The notes: generated from the sequence alone by a model not told the origin. Shown: positions 46,069 to 58,021, numbered from the stretch's first letter. The stretch: 64,000 nucleotides of DNA from Pseudomonadota bacterium (GCA_021787435.1 JAJYLY010000009.1:1-64000); one strand, 5' to 3'. Numbers and translations are program-made.

Positions 46069-47868
46069 TCAAAGTCCGACTCGCTGCAATGTATTCATGA
46101 ATTGTGCAGTATCCTGAATGCCTACTAGGCGGAAATCACTCATTTCCCTGCCCTGAGCATTGAAAAACAGTATGCCTGGTGGACCGTAAAGGCCGAATTT
46201 TTTCAGCAAATCCTTGTCTTCCTGGCTGTTGGCTGTTACATCCGCCTGAAGCAGGACAGCAGATTTTAGTCTTGCCTGTATGGCGGGATCGGAAAAAGTG
46301 AAGCGCTCCATCTCTTTGCATGATATGCACCAGTCGGCATAGAAATCCAGCATGACAATCTTACCGTTCGAGTTTTGCAGTTTTTGATCGAGCCCTGCAA
46401 GGTCTTTGATGCGCGTAAACATAGGCGCAGGCGCTGCCTGTGCCTCGGTTTTGTATATGGTGCTGAGAGGATGAAACAAATCGCGGGCGCCGGATAATGC
46501 GCCGATCAGATAGGCGATGCCCAAAAGAAGCGCCAGTAGCCCGATTCCTTTCATCAGTTTATGTCCGCTTTTCGCATTGTGCGGCAGCGCATCCAGCGCA
46601 TATAGATAAATAGAGGATAAAACCAGCAGGATGCCCCACAGCAGCATTTGCACCCCTGCCGGCAGCAAGGGTTGAACAATCCAGATTGCCAGCGCTAAAA
46701 GCAAAAAGCCGAAAAATCGCTTGACGCCGTCCATCCATGCGCCCGCTTTGGGTAAAAGCGCGCCTGCCGAGGTGCCTATCAGCAGCAGTGGTGCACCCAT
46801 TCCCAAGGCCAGCGTAAACAGCGCTACGCCGCCCAGCATGGCATCGTGTGTCTGGCCGATATAAAGCAATGCGCCGGCCAAAGGCGCTGCGACGCAGGGG
46901 CCCATGATGACGGCTGAAAGCGCGCCCATGGCGAACACGCCTGACAGGTGACCGCCATGTAGACGGTTGCTGGTGTCGTTGAGTCTGCTTTGCCAGGCGC
47001 TGGGCAACTGTAGCTCGTAAAATCCAAACATGGAAAAGGACAGCAGTACGAACAAGGCCGCAAAACTGCCTAATACCCAAGGTGTTTGCAGCGCATTGGA
47101 AATAAGGTCCCCAGATAGTCCGGCGGCGACTCCCGCAATGGCATAGGTGATTGCCATGCCCAATACATAAGACAGCGATAGGATGAAGGCGTGTGCCTTG
47201 GTGATCTTGTGCCCGCGACCCACGATGATGCCCGACAGTATGGGTATCATCGGGAACACGCAGGGTGTCAGTGCGAGCAGAAGTCCTGCGCCGAAGAAGA
47301 AGGATATGATCAGCCAGAAGTTGCCTTGTCTGAACAGGCCGGCGATCTTTGAGTCTTCCGTTTGACTGTTTTCTGTTTTCTGTTCTCTGCCCCCCGTTAC
47401 CTGAGTGCCGGAAGGCAGGTTAATCTTAAAGATCTTTTCCTGAACAGGATAGCACAGGCCCTTTTCGCTGCAGCCCTGATAGGACGCATGCAGCGTGACG
47501 GGGAAGGATGAGACTGTGTGATCAAGCACTATGTTGGCCACAAATGGGTGGTGATAAACCTCGACCTTGCCTAGATTCGGATCGGTTTTTATCTCGCCTT
47601 GGGGCAGGTTGACCGCGGCAATCTTGGTAAAGTCGCCATCAACCGAAAAGCTGATTTTGCTTTTATACAGATAATAACTGGGTGTGATGTCAAAGTTGGC
47701 TTCAAGCGTGCGGCTATCGATTGCCTTGACGTTTAGAACAAATGCCTGATCTGGTGGCAGAAAATCGGGTTGTCTGCTTATTCCCAATGAGGGCAGTTTA
47801 TCAAGAAAATTTTCCGCCTGAGCCGCAAAGGGCATGAGGCAGCAGAGCAACAACATTACAAAACGCAT
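46069..47868 (-). CDS. dsbD: Thiol:disulfide interchange protein DsbD
   Basis: DsbD carries electrons from cytoplasmic thioredoxin to periplasmic DsbC and cytochrome-maturation partners. The 599-residue precursor has a signal peptide, the alpha domain with its Cys pair (GCSEKGLCYPVQ), eight membrane segments (TPCVFPMIPIL; GPCVAAPLAGALL) and a C-terminal thioredoxin domain with Cys514-Ile-Ser-Cys517. ATG 47868, with AAGGA ahead, is preferred over 47883. A low-complexity tract at 47360-47400 encodes the linker after the alpha domain. It is 2 bp after cutA. Confidence 0.95.
   Translation of the reverse strand: MRFVMLLLCCLMPFAAQAENFLDKLPSLGISRQPDFLPPDQAFVLNVKAIDSRTLEANFDITPSYYLYKSKISFSVDGDFTKIAAVNLPQGEIKTDPNLGKVEVYHHPFVANIVLDHTVSSFPVTLHASYQGCSEKGLCYPVQEKIFKINLPSGTQVTGGREQKTENSQTEDSKIAGLFRQGNFWLIISFFFGAGLLLALTPCVFPMIPILSGIIVGRGHKITKAHAFILSLSYVLGMAITYAIAGVAAGLSGDLISNALQTPWVLGSFAALFVLLSFSMFGFYELQLPSAWQSRLNDTSNRLHGGHLSGVFAMGALSAVIMGPCVAAPLAGALLYIGQTHDAMLGGVALFTLALGMGAPLLLIGTSAGALLPKAGAWMDGVKRFFGFLLLALAIWIVQPLLPAGVQMLLWGILLVLSSIYLYALDALPHNAKSGHKLMKGIGLLALLLGIAYLIGALSGARDLFHPLSTIYKTEAQAAPAPMFTRIKDLAGLDQKLQNSNGKIVMLDFYADWCISCKEMERFTFSDPAIQARLKSAVLLQADVTANSQEDKDLLKKFGLYGPPGILFFNAQGREMSDFRLVGIQDTAQFMNTLQRVGL
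47360..47400 (-). repeat. Low-complexity tract in dsbD linker
   Basis: On the minus strand the segment is built of repeated AGAAAACAG/GAACAGAAAACAG words. It encodes a Gln/Glu/Thr-rich linker (REQKTENSQTEDSK) between the alpha domain and first membrane helix. It looks like an intergenic-style micro-repeat kept in frame. Confidence 0.4.
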
Positions 47869-47870
47869 GT

Positions 47871-48200
47871 TTATTCCTTGCAAAGATGGGTTTCCTGACT
47901 TACCCAGTCAAGATAATCAGGTAAACCAGCGGACAATGGGACAGCGATAATTTCAGGAAGTTCGTACGGGTGTGCGGCGCGGATCAGCGCTTCAAGACGT
48001 GGATATGCAATGCTGCTCGTCTTGATCAGCAGAGGCACTTCGCTTACGGTTTCGATTTTATCCTGCCAGCGGTAGGTCGAGGTGCAGGGCGGGAGTTGAT
48101 TCACGCAAGCGGCTGCACGCGACTCGATGATATGCTGTGCAAGCCGCTGCGCAGCTGCGCTATCCGGGAGATTGGTCAAAACTAGCAGGAAGTCATTCAT
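47871..48200 (-). CDS. cutA: Divalent cation tolerance protein CutA
   Basis: CutA is a small trimeric protein linked to copper and divalent-cation tolerance, mechanism unclear. The 109-residue product has the family sequences VNQLPPCTSTYRWQDKIET, LLIKTSSIAYPRLEALI and HPYELPEIIAVPL. Its ATG overlaps the holA stop by 4 bp, and dsbD follows 2 bp after its stop, the common cutA-dsbD pairing. Confidence 0.95.
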   Translation of the reverse strand: MNDFLLVLTNLPDSAAAQRLAQHIIESRAAACVNQLPPCTSTYRWQDKIETVSEVPLLIKTSSIAYPRLEALIRAAHPYELPEIIAVPLSAGLPDYLDWVSQETHLCKE

Positions 48201-49201
48201 GATTTTGCAAAGCGCAAGCCAAATTGCAGAAATTCATCCCAAACATCTCCTTGGTGCAATCCCTTGATCATTTTATCAAGCCGGGCGGCGTGTCCGATGG
48301 CGCGTTCGATGTGCAGAAATTTCAAGCGGCGCGCTGTGCTTTCGATCAAGCTCTGTCTTTCCTTGCGCACCCGTATGTTGCGCATCGCATCGCGAAGGCT
48401 AGCGCCGCTCAAGGTGGCTTGCAGCAATTTCCCCAAAGTGCGTACCTCTTCGCTGATCGCCCACAGTATCAGTACGGTCGCAGTGCCTTCTGCACGCAGT
48501 CCTTCAAGCACATGCACATAGCGTGCAACATCGCCAGCAAGCATTGCCTCAGTCAGTTTGAAAATATCATAGCGTGCTACATCCATCACAGCTTCCCGTA
48601 CCTGTTCAAAGGAAACCTCGCCGGGCGGGAACAGCAGCCCGAGCTTCTGTATTTCTTGAAATGCGGCGATCAGATTGCCTTCACACCGATCCGCAAGAAA
48701 TTCGAGTGTGGCTTTATCACTCGATTGGTTCTGGCGCAGCAGACGATTTGCCAGCCAGTCTGGCAGCTGGTCGCGCGGAATGTCATCCGCGCTTATCATC
48801 ACGCCGTGTTTTGCCAGCGCAGCGAACCATAGTGATTTTTGTGCGGTCCAATCGAGCTTAGGCAAGGTGATCAGCGTGAGAACGTCATCGCTCAGATGAG
48901 TCACATAGTCTTGTAATGCCGCGCCACCTTCGACGCCGGGCTTGCCGTTTGGGATGCGCAAATCGATCAAACGGCGCTCTGCAAACAGGGAAAGGCTTAT
49001 CGCTTGGTTTTTCAGCTCGGCCCATTTGAAATGCTGTTCTGCAATGAGGGTGTTTTGTTCCGTATAACCGACCTCACGCGCAGCTGCTCGGATACTGTCG
49101 GCGGCCTCGATAGCCAGCAGAAGCGCATCGCCATGGATCACATACAGCGGCCTGAGGCCCGAGGCCAGATGGCGAGGCAATGTTTCGCTGGTCAGTTGCA
49201 T
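48197..49201 (-). CDS. holA: DNA polymerase III subunit delta
   Basis: HolA is the clamp-loader subunit that opens the beta clamp. The 334-residue product has the family N-terminus (PLYVIHGDALLLAIEAADSI) and the expected three-domain AAA+-like layout without an ATP site (LAKHGVMISADDIPRDQLPDWL; RCEGNLIAAFQEIQKL). Its ATG shares a base with the lptE stop. The leuS-lptE-holA order is typical of proteobacteria. Confidence 0.94.
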   Translation of the reverse strand: MQLTSETLPRHLASGLRPLYVIHGDALLLAIEAADSIRAAAREVGYTEQNTLIAEQHFKWAELKNQAISLSLFAERRLIDLRIPNGKPGVEGGAALQDYVTHLSDDVLTLITLPKLDWTAQKSLWFAALAKHGVMISADDIPRDQLPDWLANRLLRQNQSSDKATLEFLADRCEGNLIAAFQEIQKLGLLFPPGEVSFEQVREAVMDVARYDIFKLTEAMLAGDVARYVHVLEGLRAEGTATVLILWAISEEVRTLGKLLQATLSGASLRDAMRNIRVRKERQSLIESTARRLKFLHIERAIGHAARLDKMIKGLHQGDVWDEFLQFGLRFAKS

Positions 49202-49731
49202 TATTTTTCCGGCAATGCGACGGGCTTGGCATGGCTCAAACGACGCAGGATTTGTTGCGCCATGTCAGAGCTCATGTTCTGGTATAACAGTGTTTCCTCG
49301 GATGACATGGCCAAAATCTGGGAGTTGTCATAGATGAGGTCGCGGGTCAGCAAGAGATCGCTTGCGGGCAGCCATTCCAGCTGCTGATTGTCATAAGCAC
49401 GTAAAGACACGCGATAGCGCAGCTGGTATTCATTTACCAGACCGGTGGCGTCCAATGACAGAATGACCATGCTCGGCTGTTCAAGCGAGATGTTCAGTAT
49501 GATATCGGCCTTGTCTGGCTTGCTCATTATCTGAATTTTATTGGCCTTCAGATTTTTGCGCAGCTCCTTAACCAATGCAGAATTAGGGTTGACGGCCGAG
49601 ATATAGATCGTCTTGAATGGCATGATGGCCTCGCCGCGTAGATGATAGCCGCAGGCTGCAAGCTGCATGGTTAACAGCAGCATTGCGATCAATCTGGACA
49701 GCCGACCTATAAACGTGAAGGATGGTTTCAC
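49201..49731 (-). CDS. lptE: LPS-assembly lipoprotein LptE
   Basis: LptE plugs the LptD barrel that inserts lipopolysaccharide into the outer membrane. The 176-residue precursor has a lipoprotein signal (lipobox LAAC, Cys27) followed by the family motif GYHLRGEAIMPFKTIYIS. It lies 12 bp after leuS and overlaps holA by one base. Confidence 0.92.
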   Translation of the reverse strand: MKPSFTFIGRLSRLIAMLLLTMQLAACGYHLRGEAIMPFKTIYISAVNPNSALVKELRKNLKANKIQIMSKPDKADIILNISLEQPSMVILSLDATGLVNEYQLRYRVSLRAYDNQQLEWLPASDLLLTRDLIYDNSQILAMSSEETLLYQNMSSDMAQQILRRLSHAKPVALPEK

Positions 49732-49743
49732 CGGACATTCTCC

Positions 49744-52422
<2,679 letters not shown>

Positions 52423-52663
52423 TTAACGTGTCGCAGGCTGATTTTTTGAATATCGCATTATAGCGGTATCGCGCTTCAAACGTGAATCGTACTTGAGGTA
52501 TCTGTTGTTAAATTCTGGATTCAACAGTGAAAATGCAGGCGCGAAAATAAGAATGGATGACATTTTTAATGCAAAAATATTACATAGAGTAGTGGCAAGG
52601 GAAGGTTTGAGATAGAATCACCGACCACAAAAAATTTAATCACACAGTTTTAGGAGAGTAATT

Positions 52664-53563
52664 ATGTCAAGCAAGCACCCCGTTATTGCGGTTACCGGTT
52701 CTTCGGGCGCGGGCACCACCACCGTTAAACGTGCTTTTGAAAACATTTTCCGTCGCGAGAAGATCACTGCCGCAATCATCGAGGGTGACAGCCTGCATAG
52801 TCTGGATCGCATAGCGTTTCGTGAGGCTGCGGCCAAAGCTGCGAAGGCAGGCAATAATTTTTTCAGTCATTTTGGCCCAGAGGCCAATCATTTCGACAAG
52901 ATCGAGGGCATGTTCAAGTCCTATGGAAAGACCGGCATGTGCAAGCGCCGTTACTATGTGCACAGCGAAGCCGAGGCGGTAGAGCACAATGCGCATTTCG
53001 GCCTGACCGATCTGAAGCCTGGCATGTTTACCCCTTGGGAAGACATCGAGAAGGATTCGGACCTGCTCTTTTATGAAGGTCTGCACGGCATGGTAAAAAA
53101 TGAGGCGCAGGGTATCGATGCGGGCAAGTATGTCGATCTGGGGATCGGCGTCGTACCCGTTGTGAACCTGGAATGGATACAGAAAATCCATCGAGACAAG
53201 GCCGAGCGTGGCTATTCGGCAGAGGCGACAGTGGACACCATCATGCGCCGCATGCCTGACTACATCAAGTTCATCACGCCTCAGTTCACCCATACGGACA
53301 TCAATTTCCAGCGAGTTGCAACGGTAGATACCTCCAATCCGTTCATCGCGCGCGATATTCCGACCCCAGACGAGAGTTTTGTGGTGGCGCGTTTCCGCGA
53401 ACCCAAAGGAGTGGATTTCCAGTATATGCTGGCGATGATCCCGGGTTCATTCATGTCGCGTGCTAATACGCTGGTATTTTCCGGCGGCAAGATGAGCCAT
53501 GCGATGGAAGTGATCTTGGCGCCTGTCATGCACGACATGATTGCGAACAAAAAGAAAAAGTAA
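52664..53563 (+). CDS. prk: Phosphoribulokinase
   Basis: PRK makes ribulose-1,5-bisphosphate, the Rubisco substrate, so it marks the Calvin cycle. The 299-residue protein is the proteobacterial (class I) type, with the P-loop TGSSGAGTTTVKRAF at 11-25, HFGPEANHFDKI, the FYEGLHGMV catalytic region and MRRMPDYIKFITPQFTHTDI. TAGGAGAG precedes the ATG. It is monocistronic here: leuS diverges upstream and a terminator follows. No Rubisco or other cbb gene is in the window. Confidence 0.96.
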   Translation: MSSKHPVIAVTGSSGAGTTTVKRAFENIFRREKITAAIIEGDSLHSLDRIAFREAAAKAAKAGNNFFSHFGPEANHFDKIEGMFKSYGKTGMCKRRYYVHSEAEAVEHNAHFGLTDLKPGMFTPWEDIEKDSDLLFYEGLHGMVKNEAQGIDAGKYVDLGIGVVPVVNLEWIQKIHRDKAERGYSAEATVDTIMRRMPDYIKFITPQFTHTDINFQRVATVDTSNPFIARDIPTPDESFVVARFREPKGVDFQYMLAMIPGSFMSRANTLVFSGGKMSHAMEVILAPVMHDMIANKKKK

Positions 53564-53596
53564 AAACGCACTGCCGGATTTACTCCTGCAGTCTGG

Positions 53597-53623
53597 AAAA
53601 AGGGGAGCTATGCTCCCCTTTTT
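53597..53623 (+). terminator. Intrinsic terminator after prk
   Basis: GGGGAGC (53602-53608) and GCTCCCC (53612-53618) form a stem with a TAT loop, followed by five T residues. A matching A-run precedes it, so it may also work weakly leftward. Confidence 0.93.
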
Positions 53624-53649
53624 GCTGACCGCTATGGGATAATTCGACT

Positions 53650-55830
53650 ATGAGTACAAATCTCTTATCCGGTCTTAATTCACCCCAACTGCAAGCCGTC
53701 ACCCTCCCCCATCAGTCTGCGTTGATCCTTGCGGGTGCGGGCAGTGGCAAGACGCGCGTGCTGACTACGCGCATTGCCTATCTCATTAGCACGGGCGAAG
53801 TCAGTCCGCAGGGAATACTGGCGGTGACATTCACCAATAAGGCTGCCAAGGAGATGGTGATGCGTCTGTCTGCGATGCTGCCCATCAACACGCGCGGCAT
53901 GTGGATAGGCACATTTCACGGACTTTGCAATCGCCTGTTGCGCGCGCATTACCGTGAAGCGAATCTGCCGCAGACATTTCAGATACTGGACTCGGGTGAC
54001 CAGCTCTCTGCGGTCAAGCGTGTGATGAAGGCGCTAAACGTGGATGATGAAAAATTTCCCCCGCGCGAGATGCAGCATTTCATAAGTGCGAGCAAGGAGC
54101 AGGGATTGCGTGCGCATGAGGTGGAGGCCTATGACCCATACACCAGGCGCAAGGTCGAGGTATATGCCGAATACGATGCGCAGTGCCAGAAAGAAGGCGT
54201 GGTGGATTTTTCGGAATTGCTGCTGCGCTGTCATGAGCTGCTGTCGCGCAATACAGCGCTGCGCGAGCATTACCAGCAGCGCTTCAAACATATATTGGTG
54301 GATGAGTTTCAGGATACCAATCCTTTGCAGTATCAGTGGCTGAAGCTGCTGGCAGGAAAAAGCAATTCGCTGTTCGCGGTAGGCGATGACGACCAGTCGA
54401 TCTATGCTTTCCGCGGCGCTCATGTCGGCAATATGCAGGATCTTTTGCGCGATTTCAATGTCGCGTCTGTCATCAAGCTTGAGCAGAACTATCGCTCGCA
54501 CGGCAACATACTCGATGCGGCCAATGCGTTGATCAGCAACAACCGCAATCGCATGGGCAAGAAGCTCTGGACTTCAGAGCAGAGCGGAGAGAAACTGCGT
54601 GTATATGAAGCGCCGACTGATGTGGAGGAGGCAGATTTCATCGTCAATGAAATTGCTCATCTGAAATCGGAAGGTATGAGGCTCACTGAGATTGCGCTGC
54701 TTTACCGTTCAAACGCGCAGTCACGGGTTCTGGAACATGCGTTAGTATCCAGGGGTTTGTCCTATCGCGTATACGGCGGGTTGCGTTTTTTCGAACGTCA
54801 GGAAATCAAGCATGCGCTGGCTTATCTACGGCTGATGGAAAATACGGACGACGACAATGCGCTCTTGCGCGTTGTCAACTTCCCGACACGCGGCATCGGC
54901 GCGCGCAGCATCGAACAGCTGCAGGAAGCGGCACGAATAAACAATACGACTTTGTTTGATGCTGCAGCCCGCGCAGGCGGCAAGGTGGCAGGCTTTGTCG
55001 GGCTGATCGAATCGCTGAAGAGCAGCACCCAAAATCTTCCGCTTCCAGAAATCATCGACCATGTGCTGGTGCACAGCGGGCTTATTGCACATTATCAAAA
55101 CGAGACGGGGGCGAAAAAGCGCGAGGCTGAAGAACGGCTGGAAAATCTTAAAGAGCTCTTGACCGCAGCGACGCTGTTCGTGCATGAAAACGAGGACGAC
55201 AGCCTGACCTCTTTTTTGACTCATGCATCGCTTGAAGCGGGGGAGCATCAGGCAGGTGATCAGGATGATGCGCTGCATTTGATGACGGTGCACGCAGCCA
55301 AAGGGCTGGAATTCAATGTGGTGTTCATCACGGGTCTTGAGGAAGGGCTGTTTCCGCATCAGAACAGCCAGAGGGTGGACGGAGGCTTGGATGAGGAACG
55401 GCGATTGATGTATGTAGCGATCACGCGCGCAAGGCGGCGTCTGTATATGAGTTTCGCACAGCGGCGCATGTTGAACGGTCAGGTGAACTACGGTGTGCCG
55501 TCAAGTTTCCTGCATGAGTTGCCGGACGAACTGCTGCAGTGGCTTTCACCTCGTGCAATGCCGCGCAACCCTTTTGAGGCATTCGGTTATGCTGCTCCCC
55601 TCTTCCCTAACACCTCTCACGCTGGCGGGAGAGGTGGGCGTGAAAGCGCAGGAGAGGTTGTCCAAGCTGCAGGCTGGCGTGTTGGGCAGCGTGTGATGCA
55701 CCAGAAGTTCGGCGAAGGAGTGGTGACAAACACGGAAGGTAGCGGCAAAGATGGGCGTGTGCAGGTCAACTTTAAGCATGCTGGGAGCAAATGGCTTGCG
55801 CTGGAATATGCAAAGCTGGAGACGCTATGA
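53650..55830 (+). CDS. uvrD: ATP-dependent DNA helicase of the UvrD/PcrA/Rep family
   Basis: A superfamily 1A 3'-5' helicase of 726 residues for nucleotide-excision and mismatch repair. Motifs are in order: Q motif LNSPQLQAV, Walker A AGAGSGKTR (29-37), DEFQDTNPLQ, GDDDQSIYAFRGA, LEQNYRSHGNIL, VHAAKGLEFNVVFITGLEEGLFP and ITRARRRLY. The C-terminal tudor-like segment (VGQRVMHQKFGEGVV) indicates UvrD or PcrA rather than Rep. The linker before it is encoded by a palindromic repeat-like tract (55594-55645). Confidence 0.94.
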   Translation: MSTNLLSGLNSPQLQAVTLPHQSALILAGAGSGKTRVLTTRIAYLISTGEVSPQGILAVTFTNKAAKEMVMRLSAMLPINTRGMWIGTFHGLCNRLLRAHYREANLPQTFQILDSGDQLSAVKRVMKALNVDDEKFPPREMQHFISASKEQGLRAHEVEAYDPYTRRKVEVYAEYDAQCQKEGVVDFSELLLRCHELLSRNTALREHYQQRFKHILVDEFQDTNPLQYQWLKLLAGKSNSLFAVGDDDQSIYAFRGAHVGNMQDLLRDFNVASVIKLEQNYRSHGNILDAANALISNNRNRMGKKLWTSEQSGEKLRVYEAPTDVEEADFIVNEIAHLKSEGMRLTEIALLYRSNAQSRVLEHALVSRGLSYRVYGGLRFFERQEIKHALAYLRLMENTDDDNALLRVVNFPTRGIGARSIEQLQEAARINNTTLFDAAARAGGKVAGFVGLIESLKSSTQNLPLPEIIDHVLVHSGLIAHYQNETGAKKREAEERLENLKELLTAATLFVHENEDDSLTSFLTHASLEAGEHQAGDQDDALHLMTVHAAKGLEFNVVFITGLEEGLFPHQNSQRVDGGLDEERRLMYVAITRARRRLYMSFAQRRMLNGQVNYGVPSSFLHELPDELLQWLSPRAMPRNPFEAFGYAAPLFPNTSHAGGRGGRESAGEVVQAAGWRVGQRVMHQKFGEGVVTNTEGSGKDGRVQVNFKHAGSKWLALEYAKLETL
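55594..55645 (+). repeat. Palindromic repeat-like tract inside uvrD
   Basis: CTCCCCTCTTCCCTAACACC leads into an 8-bp perfect inverted repeat, CACCTCTC (55611-55618) and GAGAGGTG (55629-55636). It encodes the linker between the helicase core and C-terminal domain. The wording resembles widespread intergenic CCCTCTCCC...GGGAGAGGG repeats (recollection). Confidence 0.5.
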
Positions 55831-56273
55831 ACGACCATGCGCCGGATGCTGCGCTGCATGAAGGGCGACTGTCATTGATCAACGACAGTTATCATCGGCT
55901 GACCGGAAAGATGCTGATCGAGCGGTTCGATCCGCTGGCCATGTGGAATGCGAATCGCGCGATCGTGGCTCACGGCACCCAAGCGGATCCGGTATTTTTC
56001 TATGGCAATCGCATGGCTTTGCAATGTTTCGGCATGGATTATAAAGCGTTCGTGAGTCTCCCTTCGCGTTTTTCCGCGGAGCCTGTGGCGCAACCTCAGC
56101 GCGCAGCGCTGTTGGAGCAAGTCGCGAAACGGGGCTATGTCGACAATTATGCCGGCGTGAGGATTGCCAAAGGGGGGCGGCGCTTTATGATTGCCGATGG
56201 AACGGTGTGGAATCTTGTGGACGCTGCAGGCATTTGTCACGGACAGGCTGCAACATTTGTCGTGCAGGCGTAG
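55827..56273 (+). CDS. MEKHLA domain protein
   Basis: From ATG 55827, overlapping the uvrD stop by 4 bp, the protein has 148 residues and matches the PAS-like MEKHLA domain (FYGNRMALQCFGMDYKAFVS; LPSRFSAEP; VRIAKGGRRFMIADGTVWNL). It lacks any output domain. Stand-alone MEKHLA proteins are of unknown function. Translational coupling to uvrD is likely. Confidence 0.85.
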   Translation: MNDHAPDAALHEGRLSLINDSYHRLTGKMLIERFDPLAMWNANRAIVAHGTQADPVFFYGNRMALQCFGMDYKAFVSLPSRFSAEPVAQPQRAALLEQVAKRGYVDNYAGVRIAKGGRRFMIADGTVWNLVDAAGICHGQAATFVVQA

Positions 56274-56274
56274 C

Positions 56275-57030
56275 TCACGGATAGTCGGTTACATTCCCGC
56301 CAGCGTCCGAGTTCTGCTGTTTTTCATCTGGGAATATGTCGCAAAAGCCTGCGTACATGGTAGTGAACACCATGGGCATCAGTATCAGCCAGCCCAGCAT
56401 CATCGGCATGCTGGCCAGCAGCGCCAATAGCATGAAGGCCATGCCATACAAGAACATCGCGCCCACGTTGCGGGTGAAAGCCTTGAGGCTCAGCTTCATC
56501 GCGGCGATCGGTGCAACATTCCTGAAGTACACCAGCATCGGGGCGAATTGCATGGACATCAAAAGCAGCGTGAACAGCACGCTGCCCAGTAGGATAGCGG
56601 TTCCGGCGCCTGCCAGCGCCTGTTGAAGTACGGCAGGATCAGCCGCCTGTTTGCCTGTCAGGATGCCAACCAGTGTCGATCCGCCAAGCAAAATCATCGC
56701 GCCGAAGATCAGATACTGGCTGACCAGGGCGATGCCGCCCAGCGTTACTAGGCTAGAGGTTTGTTTCTGGAATCCGCTGAACAAATGCGCAAGTTCCAGT
56801 TCGTCCCCTTTTTCCAGTGACTGGCAGCCGGCCATCAGGCCGATCACCACGACAGGCATCAGTAGGCTGGTCAGTGGTTCGCCTATGACGGGTATGCTCG
56901 AAAGTGCGGCTGCTGCGATGAAGAGAATAACAACCAGCACGATCCACAGCAATGGCGCTTTCATGAACAGCGCATAGCCTTTCTTTATCCATTGCAGGCC
57001 GGTCTTGGCTTCCAGACGTTTGGGTTCCAT
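56275..57030 (-). CDS. BPSS1780 family integral membrane protein
   Basis: From ATG 57030 the product has 251 residues and about six membrane segments (LLWIVLVVILFIAAAAL; LLMPVVVIGLMAGC; AMFLYGMAFMLLALLASMP). It begins MEPKRLEAKTGLQWIKKGYA, the common start of the betaproteobacterial BPSS1780 family of unknown function. ATG 57042 is an alternative, but its upstream DNA is repeat tract without a ribosome site. It is convergent with the MEKHLA gene, with stops one base apart. Confidence 0.85.
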   Translation of the reverse strand: MEPKRLEAKTGLQWIKKGYALFMKAPLLWIVLVVILFIAAAALSSIPVIGEPLTSLLMPVVVIGLMAGCQSLEKGDELELAHLFSGFQKQTSSLVTLGGIALVSQYLIFGAMILLGGSTLVGILTGKQAADPAVLQQALAGAGTAILLGSVLFTLLLMSMQFAPMLVYFRNVAPIAAMKLSLKAFTRNVGAMFLYGMAFMLLALLASMPMMLGWLILMPMVFTTMYAGFCDIFPDEKQQNSDAGGNVTDYP

Positions 57031-57042
57031 GATTTCTTTCAT

Positions 57043-57066
57043 AACTAATGACTGACGACTAACTGC
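57043..57066. repeat. Intergenic TTAGTCGTCAGTCATTAGT-type repeat
   Basis: On the minus strand the gap between thrB and the BPSS1780 gene reads AGTTAGTCGTCAGTCATTAG, the same word family as 1946, 8384 and 19757. Confidence 0.45.
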
Positions 57067-57076
57067 TGCTTTAATT

Positions 57077-58018
57077 TTACAGCCAGACAACGCATTTTGT
57101 TGCGATGTGTTTTTGCAAGATGCGTTCGAAATGTCCCGGGTCATGCGCATGGGTCAGATCGCCATCGCGCGGCAGGTGAAGGTCGAAAAGGCGCGAGAGC
57201 CAGAAGCGCAGTGCTGCCAGGCGCAACATCGATGGCCATGCCGAGGCCTCATTTTGTTCAAACGGGCGCACCCCATGATACGCCCGCAAAAATATCTGCG
57301 TGCGATCAACATCAAGGGTGGCATCGTTGTTCATGCACCAGTCGTTGACGGTGATCGCAACGTCATACAACAGTGCATCGGTGCATGCGAAATAGAAATC
57401 GATCAGCCCGCCTATGCGGTCATCAAGCATCAGCACATTGTCACGGAACAGGTCTGCGTGTATCAGTCCCTGCGGCAAGCTAAGCAGCGCCTGCTCTGCG
57501 TGCAGCGCAACTTCACTTTTGAGCAATGCGGCCTGCCCGGTATTCAAGAACGGCATGACCTGCGGCGCGGTGATGTTGCGCCAGGATGCGCCTCGGGGAT
57601 TGGGCATCATCTGCGAAAAACTCATGCCCGCGATGTGCATCTGTCCCAGCATGGCGCCCATCGCTTCACAGTGTGCGGCAGTAGGATGTGTGACGGACTT
57701 TCCCGCAAGGCGGCTGACGATGCAGGCAGGCCTGTTCTTCAGGATGCCCAGAAACTGGTTGTGGCGGTTTGCTACCGGTGCAGGGCAGGGTATGCCGTGT
57801 CGCGCCAGATGCGCCATCAAGTTGAGATAAAATGGCAATTCGTCGGCGCTGAGCTTTTCGAACAGCGTCAATACGAAACGGCCATTGCTGGTGGTAACGA
57901 AATAATTGGTGTTTTCAATGCCTGAGGCGATGCCCTGCAATTCCAGCAGCTGGCCCAGCGAATAATCGCCAAGCCAGGCGGCAAGCTCACCCTCGGTGAC
58001 GGTAGTGTAAACAGACAT
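57077..58018 (-). CDS. thrB: Homoserine kinase (ThrB2, APH-fold type)
   Basis: The enzyme phosphorylates homoserine for threonine synthesis. The 313-residue product is the aminoglycoside-phosphotransferase-fold homoserine kinase found in beta- and some gammaproteobacteria, not the GHMP type. It has MSVYTTVTEGELAAWLGDY, SGIENTNYFVTT, the catalytic loop GLIHADLFRDNVL and GLIDFYFACTD. It lies 3 bp after the DUF2782 gene, a conserved pairing with polA nearby. Confidence 0.94.
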   Translation of the reverse strand: MSVYTTVTEGELAAWLGDYSLGQLLELQGIASGIENTNYFVTTSNGRFVLTLFEKLSADELPFYLNLMAHLARHGIPCPAPVANRHNQFLGILKNRPACIVSRLAGKSVTHPTAAHCEAMGAMLGQMHIAGMSFSQMMPNPRGASWRNITAPQVMPFLNTGQAALLKSEVALHAEQALLSLPQGLIHADLFRDNVLMLDDRIGGLIDFYFACTDALLYDVAITVNDWCMNNDATLDVDRTQIFLRAYHGVRPFEQNEASAWPSMLRLAALRFWLSRLFDLHLPRDGDLTHAHDPGHFERILQKHIATKCVVWL

Positions 58019-58021
58019 GAG

